The notes beneath the pieces were generated by a model. That model searched no databases. It saw nothing but the letters and a program-made list of their open reading frames with translations, and was not told the origin of the DNA. 64,000 nucleotides of DNA from Ostreiculturibacter nitratireducens (GTDB taxonomy: Bacteria > Pseudomonadota > Alphaproteobacteria > Rhodobacterales > Rhodobacteraceae): the NCBI RefSeq assembly GCF_032670585.1, contig NZ_JAVQHL010000001.1:868001-932000 (forward strand), in the 5' to 3' direction. A program made the position numbers and the translations under genes. Below, piece by piece: positions 1 through 7,089 of this stretch; the stretch's first letter is position 1, and every line of letters starts with the position of its first letter.

Positions 1-243
1 GAAGACAAGCGTCGGGCCGAGATAGATCGTTGCAAATTCCAGACCCGAGCGCGCCGCGTAGCCGACCGCGCCGTAGAAGGTCCAGGCGGTGCAATAGATC
101 GACAGGGACAGCGTGTAGACGATGGGCGAGCGCAGCCAACTCACCCGCCCGGCCCGCGCGCGCCTTTCCGCCGCCCATGCGACCATGAACAGAAGGATCA
201 CATAGGCGAGGCAGACGACGACGAGGACGTTGAAGGGCACCAT
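1..243 (-). CDS. Sensor histidine kinase with symporter-type (SSS) N-terminus, CbrA-like; 5' part only
   Basis: Only the first 81 codons are present; the gene runs off the left edge. Its ATG overlaps the TGA of the small gene upstream (TGATG), so the two are translationally coupled. Residues 1-24 form a membrane helix. SIYCTAWTFYGAVG at 48-61 and IYLGPTLVF at the edge are typical of sodium/solute symporter modules fused to histidine kinases (CbrA family). In that family the transporter-like module is followed by PAS, HisKA and HATPase domains, which are outside this window. The response regulator two genes upstream fits a two-component pair that senses a solute. A plain SSS transporter is the alternative, but the neighbours argue for the kinase. 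The ligand cannot be inferred. Confidence 0.75.
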   Translation of the reverse strand, partial: MVPFNVLVVVCLAYVILLFMVAWAAERRARAGRVSWLRSPIVYTLSLSIYCTAWTFYGAVGYAARSGLEFATIYLGPTLVF

Positions 244-548
244 CAGCGGTCCTCCGTCTCTTCCCCGCCCTCCACCGACAGCGGCGCGAGCCACCGTGCC
301 AGGAGGAAGGCCACGAAGATCAGTCCGAACCAGATGGAAAAGACATAGACCTCGCCCCGTGCCGTATCCGCTTCCGCCGTCTCTGCGGGGCGCCACAGTA
401 TAGGCAGCAGGAACAGGAAGAAGCCGATCACCGGCAGCAGGCGCGACGCGTCCATCATGCGACGCCGCCGGTATTTCTGCCGTGCAAGGAACAGTGGCTG
501 GCGCGGCCTCGAGGGCCGGTCTTCAGGGTCCTGGTCGAGCCCGCTCAC
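243..548 (-). CDS. Small two-helix membrane protein between response regulator and kinase
   Basis: 101 aa from a GTG start that overlaps the response-regulator stop (GTGA); the stop overlaps the kinase ATG (TGATG). This double coupling is the main support for the gene and the start. The N-terminus (about residues 1-30) is charged and Arg-rich (RQKYRRRR at 23-30). Two hydrophobic segments follow at about 37-52 and 68-86, then a short acidic tail. A start at the internal Met-Met (residues 31-32) would lose the basic segment and lacks a clear ribosome binding site. The family is not recognised by name. Position suggests an accessory subunit of the symporter-type sensor, but that is inference only. 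Confidence 0.7.
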   Translation of the reverse strand: MSGLDQDPEDRPSRPRQPLFLARQKYRRRRMMDASRLLPVIGFFLFLLPILWRPAETAEADTARGEVYVFSIWFGLIFVAFLLARWLAPLSVEGGEETEDR

Positions 549-916
549 GCCGCGCCTCCCAGCGCGCGTACGGCCGCGAGGAACTCGGCATTCGCGAAGG
601 GCTTCGTCATGAAACGGTCCGCGCCGGCGCGTTCCGCCGCCTCTCTTTCCTTGACCTGGCCTTTCGCCGTCAGCATCAACACCCGCGTCGCGGAAAGGTC
701 CGAATCCGCCTTGAGATCGGCGAGGATCTCGAACCCAGACCGCCCCGGCAGCATCACGTCCAGGATCACCACATCCGGCCGCCCGGCGCGCACGGCGGCA
801 ATCGCCCCGTCGCCCTCGCAACACACCGAAACCTGCCATCCGTCGCGGGACAGGATGAACCTGATCGCCTCGATGATGTTCGGTTCATCCTCTATCAGAA
901 GGACATGTCCCACCAT
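545..916 (-). CDS. Single-domain response regulator (CheY-like receiver)
   Basis: 123 aa, only a receiver domain and no output domain. The acidic pair E9/D10, the phosphoacceptor D53 (in VILDVMLPG), the switch T83 (MLTAKG) and the conserved K105 (TKPF) are all in place, so it should be phosphorylatable. It begins the short operon that continues into the small membrane protein and the CbrA-like kinase. Lacking a DNA-binding domain, it probably acts through protein partners or as a phosphate sink. The 91 bp upstream separate it from the co-directional ScfR-type regulator. Confidence 0.9.
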   Translation of the reverse strand: MVGHVLLIEDEPNIIEAIRFILSRDGWQVSVCCEGDGAIAAVRAGRPDVVILDVMLPGRSGFEILADLKADSDLSATRVLMLTAKGQVKEREAAERAGADRFMTKPFANAEFLAAVRALGGAA

Positions 917-1007
917 CCGTCCTCCCCTCCGGTTCGCGCAACTAGGCGACTATCGCGCGCCGCCTTGCGCCTGTCAAAAGCAATGCCGCGCCGGGTCAGG
1001 AATGGTC

Positions 1008-2312
1008 TCACGCGATGAACGACGGCTCGCGCCGCGCCGGGCACTTCGTGCGCGGACACACCCTGCACGACGGGCCGACCGCCAGATCGTCCTCCCCGAT
1101 CGAACCCGCCTCCGGCAGTATCAGCATGAAGGCCGTCACGATCTCCGGCCCGCCGAAGCCCTCGGGGTGGTTCGGCTCGGCATAGGCGAAGGTCAGGAAC
1201 CGCTCCTGCACCCGCCCCGCCAGCGTGACCCTCTCCCGGATCCGGCTCGTCGGATGCGACAGCGCGCGATAGAGCGGCCAGAGCGGACAGGCCGCGCCGA
1301 AACGCGGCAGGGCGAAGCCCGCAACCGGCCGGCGAAATGTCAGGGTGCCCGACGCATCGCAGGTGACGAGGCCGGGTACCGGTCCCGTCACCGCATCTTC
1401 CGGCAACGTGGCAAGGCGCCGGAACACCGTGGGCAGACCTACCCCGAAACGCCCCGCGAGAAGTCCCGGATCCACGCCAAGCTCCGCCACGGCCGCCACG
1501 AACGGCTCGAGCGGCAACGCGAGCGCGTCCTCCCGCGCCCTCGCTATGTAGTCCGCGGCGAGTTTTCGCGCCGCCGTCGAAGCGAGTTCCGGTGCCCCCG
1601 CGATCAGGTCCTCCGGTTCCGGCATCTGCGCCCTTTCGACCGCGGCAAGGTGCCAGCGGGAGGCGGCGAGCCAGGCCTCGACCTCCTCCTGCGGCGAGGA
1701 AATCCCCGCTTCCCCCTCCGACGCGGTATCGAGATAGGCCACCAGCGCCTCGGCCGCCTCGGCGAGCCTTTCGCTGTCGTCTTGGAGGTTGCCGTGGAAC
1801 CGCTTCCGCCAGTCCGGGTCGATATCCTCGATCTCGGCCAGGATCGCCGCGGTCGACCGTACCGAGGCTGCGGCGGACAGGACTTCGTGGAGGCTTGCGG
1901 ACAGGTGCGGGTCGTGCGCCATCCGTTCTGAAAGCGCCTCCACCGTTCGTTCCAGCGCGGCCAGCCGCGACTGCCGCTGGGCGAGAAGCCCGGCCCATCC
2001 CGGGAAGCGGCCCACGAATTCCTCGATCCGGTCGACCTCGGGCGCGGTCTCCGCCGCGCCGACCCCGGCCGCCGCTTCGCGAAGGCCCTCGAAAAGCGCG
2101 CTTTCCGCCCCTTCGGCGAGCGCCGTGACCTCGACGCCCAGCGTATCGGCCAGCTTGGTTGTCAACTCTTCGCCAACCCGCCGGCGGTTGTGTTCTATGA
2201 GGTTGAGATAGGCGGGCGATATCCCCACCGACCGGGCCAGGTCGGCCTGTTTCAGTCCGAGCGCGGTGCGGCGCTCGCGGATCCGCGTGCCGGCAAGGGC
2301 GGAACGGCGCAT
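1008..2312 (-). CDS. XRE-family short-chain acyl regulator (ScfR/PccR-like)
   Basis: 434 aa. Residues 8-62 are an HTH_3 domain with a clear recognition region (KQADLARSVGISPAYLNLIE at 21-40). A long central region and a C-terminal DUF2083-type domain follow, ending in a cysteine cluster (C416, C419, C424). This architecture is that of the RamB/PccR/MccR group, which senses short-chain acyl-CoAs and controls propionyl-CoA carboxylase, methylcitrate or glyoxylate genes. PccR of Rhodobacter sphaeroides is the nearest described role. No obvious target lies beside it, so the regulon cannot be named. The Cys cluster suggests a metal or structural role, which is inference. Confidence 0.82.
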   Translation of the reverse strand: MRRSALAGTRIRERRTALGLKQADLARSVGISPAYLNLIEHNRRRVGEELTTKLADTLGVEVTALAEGAESALFEGLREAAAGVGAAETAPEVDRIEEFVGRFPGWAGLLAQRQSRLAALERTVEALSERMAHDPHLSASLHEVLSAAASVRSTAAILAEIEDIDPDWRKRFHGNLQDDSERLAEAAEALVAYLDTASEGEAGISSPQEEVEAWLAASRWHLAAVERAQMPEPEDLIAGAPELASTAARKLAADYIARAREDALALPLEPFVAAVAELGVDPGLLAGRFGVGLPTVFRRLATLPEDAVTGPVPGLVTCDASGTLTFRRPVAGFALPRFGAACPLWPLYRALSHPTSRIRERVTLAGRVQERFLTFAYAEPNHPEGFGGPEIVTAFMLILPEAGSIGEDDLAVGPSCRVCPRTKCPARREPSFIA

Positions 2313-2408
2313 GGGTCTGTCCTCCGCCCGAGCCTTTACAGGAATTTCCTTTTCAGGAAAAGGCTTCTGCGCCGCTTATCGCATGTCCAGAAGGTGTTTA
2401 CCCATCCG

Positions 2409-2573
2409 TCAGCAGGGTGGCGCCACGTCTGCGACGCGCGAGATATCCGCCACCCCCGGCTCGCACTCACCGACCTCTTCCGCGACCGGCGCGCAGGCCA
2501 CGGCAAGAAGGGCAAGCGTGAAAGCCGCAGCGAGGTTGCGGAACCTGCTCGGACTTGCGGGATTTTTCTTCAT
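2409..2573 (-). CDS. Small predicted lipoprotein (54 aa)
   Basis: A short gene with a strong ribosome binding site (GGAGGG five bases before ATG). The N-terminus is basic (MKKN), followed by a hydrophobic run (AAAFTLALLAVA at 15-26) and C27. The lipobox LAVAC has Ala rather than Leu at -3, so lipidation is likely but not certain. After C27 the mature chain is only 28 residues with three cysteines in all, ending in Cys. No homology is recognised. It lies between the ScfR-type regulator and a divergent small lipoprotein gene, with an FNR-type box in the interval. Confidence 0.6.
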   Translation of the reverse strand: MKKNPASPSRFRNLAAAFTLALLAVACAPVAEEVGECEPGVADISRVADVAPPC

Positions 2574-2693
2574 GTCGACCCTCCGGCCATCGCCTTATCC
2601 CCGATAGTGATCGGGGTTGCTTCAAGGCGTCCCGCCCCGAAGATCCTTGCCCCGATCGAAGCCGATTCATGCACGAAAGCCGCCGAAGACCCC

Positions 2694-2707
2694 TTGACCT
2701 GCGTCAA
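2694..2707. promoter_or_regulatory. Candidate FnrL/FNR-type binding site
   Basis: TTGACCTGCGTCAA, a TTGAC-N4-GTCAA perfect inverted repeat matching the Crp/Fnr-family consensus TTGAT-N4-ATCAA in its outer bases; on the other strand it reads TTGACGCAGGTCAA. It lies 55 bp upstream of the lipoprotein ATG at 2762 and 121 bp upstream of the opposite lipoprotein ATG at 2573. The first distance fits activation by FnrL or a Dnr-like regulator. Confidence 0.6.
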
Positions 2708-2761
2708 TGCGCCGAAAGCGGCGCTGGTGGATCGTGAGGTATCCGAACCTGGGAGGATGCA

Positions 2762-3031
2762 ATGAGAAAGACACTGCTCACCCTCGCCTGCGCCAGTGCG
2801 CTTGCGCTTTCGTCCTGCACTGCGACGGAAGAGGAAGTTGCAGGCGGCCTGATCGGCGCAACCGTCGGCATCATCACGGCGAAGGCGCTGAACGCCGATC
2901 GTGACTGGACGATCATCGCAGCGCTCAGTGGCGCCGCGATCGGCACCCTGGTCGCACGGAACGAACGAACGAAGGAATGCGCCTATTCACGGGGCGACGG
3001 CACCTACCGTATCGGTCCCTGCCCACGCTGA
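2762..3031 (+). CDS. Small glycine-zipper lipoprotein
   Basis: 89 aa. GGGAGGATGCA precedes the ATG. Signal peptide MRKTLLTLACASALALSS with lipobox LSSC (C19). The mature part has glycine/alanine-spaced hydrophobic segments (about 28-42 and 55-66, GGLIGATVG and SGAAIGTLV), a glycine-zipper pattern seen in small outer-membrane lipoproteins. A polar C-terminus with two cysteines follows. Function is unknown; family members are often envelope-stress or oligomerising proteins. The FNR-type site upstream suggests oxygen-responsive expression (inference). Confidence 0.8.
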   Translation: MRKTLLTLACASALALSSCTATEEEVAGGLIGATVGIITAKALNADRDWTIIAALSGAAIGTLVARNERTKECAYSRGDGTYRIGPCPR

Positions 3032-3065
3032 CGGCAGCCACTAGGTTTTCCACCACCGCGGAAGC

Positions 3066-3094
3066 CCGGGGGGCGTGCATGGCGCGCCCCCCGG
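3066..3094. terminator. Bidirectional terminator hairpin between convergent genes
   Basis: Arms CCGGGGGGCG (3066-3075) and CGCCCCCCGG (3085-3094) pair perfectly across a 9-nt loop. The hairpin lies between the 3' ends of the convergent lipoprotein gene and the ABC binding-protein gene. No long T-run is present on either side. Confidence 0.6.
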
Positions 3095-3103
3095 AGATCA
3101 GTT

Positions 3104-4087
3104 TCAGTTCAGCGCCTTGTCGGTGATCGCGTGAGTCCAGGCGCCTTCCGGCTCCTTGGTGATCACCGGGTCGGAACCTCCGCCCAGAAGCGTCGCCACC
3201 GTCCGCTCGTAGTCGGCGGGATCCAGCGCGCCGTTCGAACCGGCGGTGAGCTTCGCGATCTCGCCCATCATCCGCTTCTGATGACCCTCGGTCTGCGCGC
3301 CCGTCTCGTCATATTCGAGAACGATCAGCGCCGCCTCGTCGGGGTTCTCCTCGGCGTATTTCCAGCCCTTCATCGAGGCGCGGACGAAGCGAACCATCCG
3401 ATCCTCGAAGGCGGGGTCGGCGAGGCTGTCTTCGAGAACGTAAAGACCGTCCTCAAGCGTCGCCACACCCTGGTCCTCGTACTTGAAGGTGACGAGATCG
3501 TCGGGGGTGAGCCCGGCGTCGATCACCTGCCAGTATTCGTTGTAGGTCATGGTCGAGATGCAGTCGGCCTGCTTCTGCAGGAGCGGATCGACGTTGAAGC
3601 CCTGCTTCAGCACCTCGACGCCGTCCGCACCGCCCTCGGTCGGGATGCCGAGCGTCGCCATCCAGCTCAGGAACGGATACTCGTTGCCGAAGAACCAGAC
3701 GCCCAGGATCTTGCCCTTGAAGTCTTCGGGCGAGGAAATGCCCGTCTCCTTCCGGCAGGTCAGCATCATGCCGGAGGACTTGAACGGCTGCGCGATGTTG
3801 ACGAGCGGCAGCCCCTTCTCCCGCGCGGCCAGCGCTGCGGGCATCCATTCCACCGTCACGTCGGCCCCGCCGCCCGCGATCACCTGCGTCGGCGCGATGT
3901 CCGGACCGCCCGGCTTGATCGTGACGTTCAGATCTTCTTCCTCGTAGAATCCCTTGTCGAGCGCGACGTAGTAGCCCGCGAACTGGGCCTGCGTCACCCA
4001 CTTCAACTGCAGCGTCACATCGTCCGCCGCCTGCGCCGCGCCCGCGATCATCGTCGCGGCGAAAGCGCCCGTCAGAAACGTCTTCAT
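3104..4087 (-). CDS. NMT1/THI5-type ABC substrate-binding protein (pyrimidine-type importer)
   Basis: 327 aa, periplasmic. The start is set by GGAGG seven bases upstream. Signal peptide of about 20 residues ending AQA. The mature N-terminus (LQLKWVTQAQFAGYYVALDKG) is the hallmark of the NMT1/THI5-like periplasmic-binding family, which carries pyrimidine or sulfonate-type ligands. It is the last gene of a minus-strand operon with two permeases, an ATPase, a four-helix protein and dihydropyrimidinase. A uracil, thymine, dihydropyrimidine or related hydantoin ligand is therefore the best inference; the ligand itself is not readable from sequence. It ends at a bidirectional terminator. Confidence 0.88.
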   Translation of the reverse strand: MKTFLTGAFAATMIAGAAQAADDVTLQLKWVTQAQFAGYYVALDKGFYEEEDLNVTIKPGGPDIAPTQVIAGGGADVTVEWMPAALAAREKGLPLVNIAQPFKSSGMMLTCRKETGISSPEDFKGKILGVWFFGNEYPFLSWMATLGIPTEGGADGVEVLKQGFNVDPLLQKQADCISTMTYNEYWQVIDAGLTPDDLVTFKYEDQGVATLEDGLYVLEDSLADPAFEDRMVRFVRASMKGWKYAEENPDEAALIVLEYDETGAQTEGHQKRMMGEIAKLTAGSNGALDPADYERTVATLLGGGSDPVITKEPEGAWTHAITDKALN

Positions 4088-4106
4088 TCCGTTGACCTCC
4101 ATGTTG

Positions 4107-4955
4107 TTACGCTCGTCCTCGCTGTGAGGGGTGCCAGAAGGTCACCCCCTTCTCTATGAGTGCCACGAGCCCGTAAAAGACCGAGCCCGCCAGGGCCGCC
4201 ACCGCAATCTCCGCCCAGACGAGCGGCAGCGCAAGCTGGCCCACCGCCGTCGAGATGCGGAACCCCATGCCGCGCGTCGGGCTGCCGAAAAACTCGGCAA
4301 CAATGGCGCCGATCAGCGCAAGCGTCGTCGCGATCTTCAGGCCGTTGAAGATGAAGGGCATCGCCGCCGGCAGCCTGAGCTTCAGCATCGCCTGCGCGTA
4401 GGACGCGCTCCAGGTCTTCATCAGGTCCCGCTGCATCCTCTCCGCCGCACCAAGGCCCGCGACCGTGTTCACGAGGACCGGGAAGAAGACCATGACGACG
4501 ACGACGGCGGCCTTCGACTGCCAGTCGAAGCCGAACCACATCACGAGGATCGGCGCGATCCCGACAATGGGAAGCGCGGCGACGAAATTTCCGATCGGCA
4601 GAAGGCCCCTTTTCAGGAAGGGCGACCGGTCGATCGCGATGGCCGTCAGCACGGCCGCGCCGCAACCGATCACGTAGCCCGACAGCGCGCCCTTGAAGAT
4701 CGTCTGCACGAAATCCTCGCGCAGCATGCCGAGGTTCCCGGCGATCGCCCCCCAGATGGCCGAGGGCGCAGGAAGGATCACCGGGTTGACATTCAGCCCC
4801 CGCACAGCGCCTTCCCACAGGACGAGTAGCGTGACCCCGAAGAGCGCCGGGATCAGCGCCCGCACGAGCCGCGATCGCCCCGCCTCGCGCGCAAGCCGCG
4901 CGTTGAGGGCCCAGGCGGCGAGCCAGAAGACGATGGCGCCCAGAAGCCAGCTCAT
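4107..4955 (-). CDS. ABC transporter permease (SsuC/ThiX-like), second copy
   Basis: 282 aa, about six membrane helices, with a binding-protein-dependent transport inner-membrane domain. It starts at ATG overlapping the stop of the preceding permease (ATGA), which decides the start over an in-frame upstream extension that would lie inside the neighbour. The cytoplasmic coupling loop is around AERMQRDLMKTWSASYAQA, then LRLPAAMPFIFNGLK, the EAA-like motif of this family. It would form a heterodimeric channel with the upstream permease for import of a pyrimidine-type substrate. Confidence 0.88.
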   Translation of the reverse strand: MSWLLGAIVFWLAAWALNARLAREAGRSRLVRALIPALFGVTLLVLWEGAVRGLNVNPVILPAPSAIWGAIAGNLGMLREDFVQTIFKGALSGYVIGCGAAVLTAIAIDRSPFLKRGLLPIGNFVAALPIVGIAPILVMWFGFDWQSKAAVVVVMVFFPVLVNTVAGLGAAERMQRDLMKTWSASYAQAMLKLRLPAAMPFIFNGLKIATTLALIGAIVAEFFGSPTRGMGFRISTAVGQLALPLVWAEIAVAALAGSVFYGLVALIEKGVTFWHPSQRGRA

Positions 4956-5818
4956 CGCACGACTCCCATCCGCCGCTCCGCCAGCCGCTGCAGGAGACCG
5001 ACCACCAGGATCAGCGCGCCCGCCAGCACCGCGGCCGCGATCAGCGCCGCCCACATGATGAGGGGCTGGCCGAACTGCGAGCCGATCAGCATCCGCGCGC
5101 CCAATCCGTCGATCGCGCCCGTCGGCAGTTCACCCACGATCGCACCGACGAGGCTCGCCGCCACGGCGACCTTGAGCGAAGCGAAGAAATAGGGAAGCGA
5201 GGACGGAAGGCGCAGCTTCCAGAAGACCTGCGACCGGTTCGCCCCGTAGGTCCGGAGCAGGTCCAGCTGCATCGCGTCGGGGGATCTCAGACCTTTCACC
5301 ATGCTCACGAGCACCGGGAAGAACGACAGGTAGGCCGAGATCACCGCCTTGGGGATCAGCCGATCCTCGATCCCGACCGCATTCGACAGGACGACGATCA
5401 TCGGCGCCAGCGCCACGATCGGGATCGTCTGGCTGATGATGGCCCAGGGCATCACCGACAGGTCCATCACCCGGCTGTGGACAATCGAAACCGCCAGCGC
5501 CACGCCGACAAGAATCCCGAGGACAAAGCCGTACATGGTCGCCTGGAGCGTGACGAAGCCGTGATACACGAGGCTCCGCTTCGAGGTCACCTTCTGCCCC
5601 GTCACGCCCTTCCAGAACTCCGCCGCGACCTGGTGCGGCGCGGGAAGGACGGGGCGCTCCTGCATCATCGTGTCGTTGACGATGTCGATGAACGTGGGTT
5701 CGGCCCCGCTCCGCGCCGCCTGGTCGAGCGTCCAGGCCGAGTTGAGCCACACCGCTCCCGCGTACCACAGGACCACGATCCCGACGAGGACAGTGAGGAT
5801 CGGAACCAGCGTTCTCAT
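4952..5818 (-). CDS. ABC transporter permease (SsuC/ThiX-like), first copy
   Basis: 288 aa from the ATG preceded by GGGAGCGG; a GTG at 5863 directly after the ATPase stop (TGAGTG) is a possible earlier start. About six membrane helices; the first, at residues 4-24, is followed by a roughly 70-residue periplasmic loop before the BPD_transp_1 core. The EAA-type loop reads DLLRTYGANRSQVFWKLRLP. It pairs with the downstream permease (ATGA overlap). Larger N-terminal loops of this kind occur in one partner of heteromeric NMT1-family importers. Confidence 0.87.
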   Translation of the reverse strand: MRTLVPILTVLVGIVVLWYAGAVWLNSAWTLDQAARSGAEPTFIDIVNDTMMQERPVLPAPHQVAAEFWKGVTGQKVTSKRSLVYHGFVTLQATMYGFVLGILVGVALAVSIVHSRVMDLSVMPWAIISQTIPIVALAPMIVVLSNAVGIEDRLIPKAVISAYLSFFPVLVSMVKGLRSPDAMQLDLLRTYGANRSQVFWKLRLPSSLPYFFASLKVAVAASLVGAIVGELPTGAIDGLGARMLIGSQFGQPLIMWAALIAAAVLAGALILVVGLLQRLAERRMGVVR

Positions 5819-5863
5819 CGACCCGCTCCCGATTGCCTCGGGAAAGACGCCTGTCCCCGCCAC

Positions 5864-6658
5864 TCAGTCGTCATAGCTGTGCCCTGCCCTGAGGCCCTCG
5901 CGCACGCGGTGCGCGATTTCGATGAACTCGCGGGAATCGCGGATCTCCAGCGGCCGCTCGCGCGGAAGCGTGCTTTCGATAACGTCGGTGATCCGTCCGG
6001 GCCGGGGGCTCATCACGACGATCTTGGTGGACAGATAGACCGCCTCGGGGATCGAGTGGGTGACGAAGAGCGTCGTCTTTCCCGTCGTCGCCCAGAGCTT
6101 CAGAAGTTCCTCGTTCAGCCGGTCCCTCACGATCTCGTCGAGCGCGCCGAAGGGCTCATCCATGAGCAGGATGTCGGCGTCGAAGGCCAGCGCCCGCGCG
6201 ATCGAGGCGCGCTGCTGCATGCCGCCCGAAAGCTGCCAGGGGAACTTCTTGCCGAAGCCAGCCAGATCGACGAGTTCCAGCACTTTTCGAACACGCTCGT
6301 CCTGCTCGGCCTTCGGATAGCCCATGATTTCCAGGGGAAGTTTCACATTTCCGGCAATCGTCCGCCACGGGTAAAGGCCCGCCGCCTGGAAGACATAGCC
6401 GTAGGCCCTCGCCCTCCGTGCCGCGTCGGGGTCCATCCCGTTGACGGTGAGCTGCCCCTCTGTCGGCGCCTCAAGCGCCGCCACGCAGCGCAGGAAGGTG
6501 GTCTTGCCGCAACCCGAAGGGCCGATGAACGACACGAATTCTCCCCGCGCGACCGAGAGGTCCACGCCCGTAAGCGCGTGCACTGGCCCGTCCGCGGTCT
6601 GGAACGTCAACCCGAGGCCCTTGGCGGCAATCACCAGCCCATCTTGTTCGTCTTTCAT
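5864..6658 (-). CDS. ABC transporter ATP-binding protein (SsuB/TauB-like)
   Basis: 264 aa. Walker A GPSGCGKTT, signature LSGGMQQRASIARA and Walker B ILLMDEPFGALDE are all intact, and the switch His follows in VTHSIPEAV. The ATG overlaps the stop of the four-helix membrane protein (ATGA), so it is part of the dihydropyrimidinase operon. It energises import by the two downstream permeases. The family (nitrate/sulfonate/taurine/NMT1 type) normally pairs with the kind of binding protein encoded at the end of the operon. Confidence 0.92.
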   Translation of the reverse strand: MKDEQDGLVIAAKGLGLTFQTADGPVHALTGVDLSVARGEFVSFIGPSGCGKTTFLRCVAALEAPTEGQLTVNGMDPDAARRARAYGYVFQAAGLYPWRTIAGNVKLPLEIMGYPKAEQDERVRKVLELVDLAGFGKKFPWQLSGGMQQRASIARALAFDADILLMDEPFGALDEIVRDRLNEELLKLWATTGKTTLFVTHSIPEAVYLSTKIVVMSPRPGRITDVIESTLPRERPLEIRDSREFIEIAHRVREGLRAGHSYDD

Positions 6659-7089
6659 GCGCACCTGCACAGATACTCCGTCAGCCACCATGACGCACCC
6701 GCGAAAGCGCCAGAGGCGGCGTAGACCATCAGGGTTTCCACGACGAGAAAGTCGCCGGGCCTCAGAGTGATCGGAACGTAAAAGCCTTGAGTGATCGGCA
6801 TGAATAGCACACCGATCACGCTCCCGACGACCGTGGAGGCCATCATGCCCCAACGGAACCTCATCATTCCGCGAACGAGAAGCGTGGGCGCGGTAAACAC
6901 CCAGGCACAGACCACGGGCAATCCCGCACCGTTCCATTCATGCCGATACACCGCCGCCATGCCGACCGAGACGGATATCGCCGCAAGGAGTGAGGCGACC
7001 TGCCAGCCGAACAGCGCGGGACCCAGCCCCCGGAGGCTGACACGGCCACGCGCCTTGCCGTTCGGCAGACTGAGATCCCAATCGTCCAT
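6655..7089 (-). CDS. Four-helix membrane protein of unknown function in the pyrimidine operon
   Basis: 144 aa. Start ATG overlaps the dihydropyrimidinase stop by one base (TGATG) and the stop overlaps the ABC ATPase start (ATGA), so the gene is tightly coupled on both sides. About four hydrophobic segments are visible: roughly 28-46, 57-73, 84-101 and 114-137. The N-terminal 25 residues are polar. No family is recognised. Its place between the catabolic enzyme and the importer suggests a role in transport or membrane anchoring, which is inference. Codon use is similar to the neighbours. Confidence 0.7.
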   Translation of the reverse strand: MDDWDLSLPNGKARGRVSLRGLGPALFGWQVASLLAAISVSVGMAAVYRHEWNGAGLPVVCAWVFTAPTLLVRGMMRFRWGMMASTVVGSVIGVLFMPITQGFYVPITLRPGDFLVVETLMVYAASGAFAGASWWLTEYLCRCA

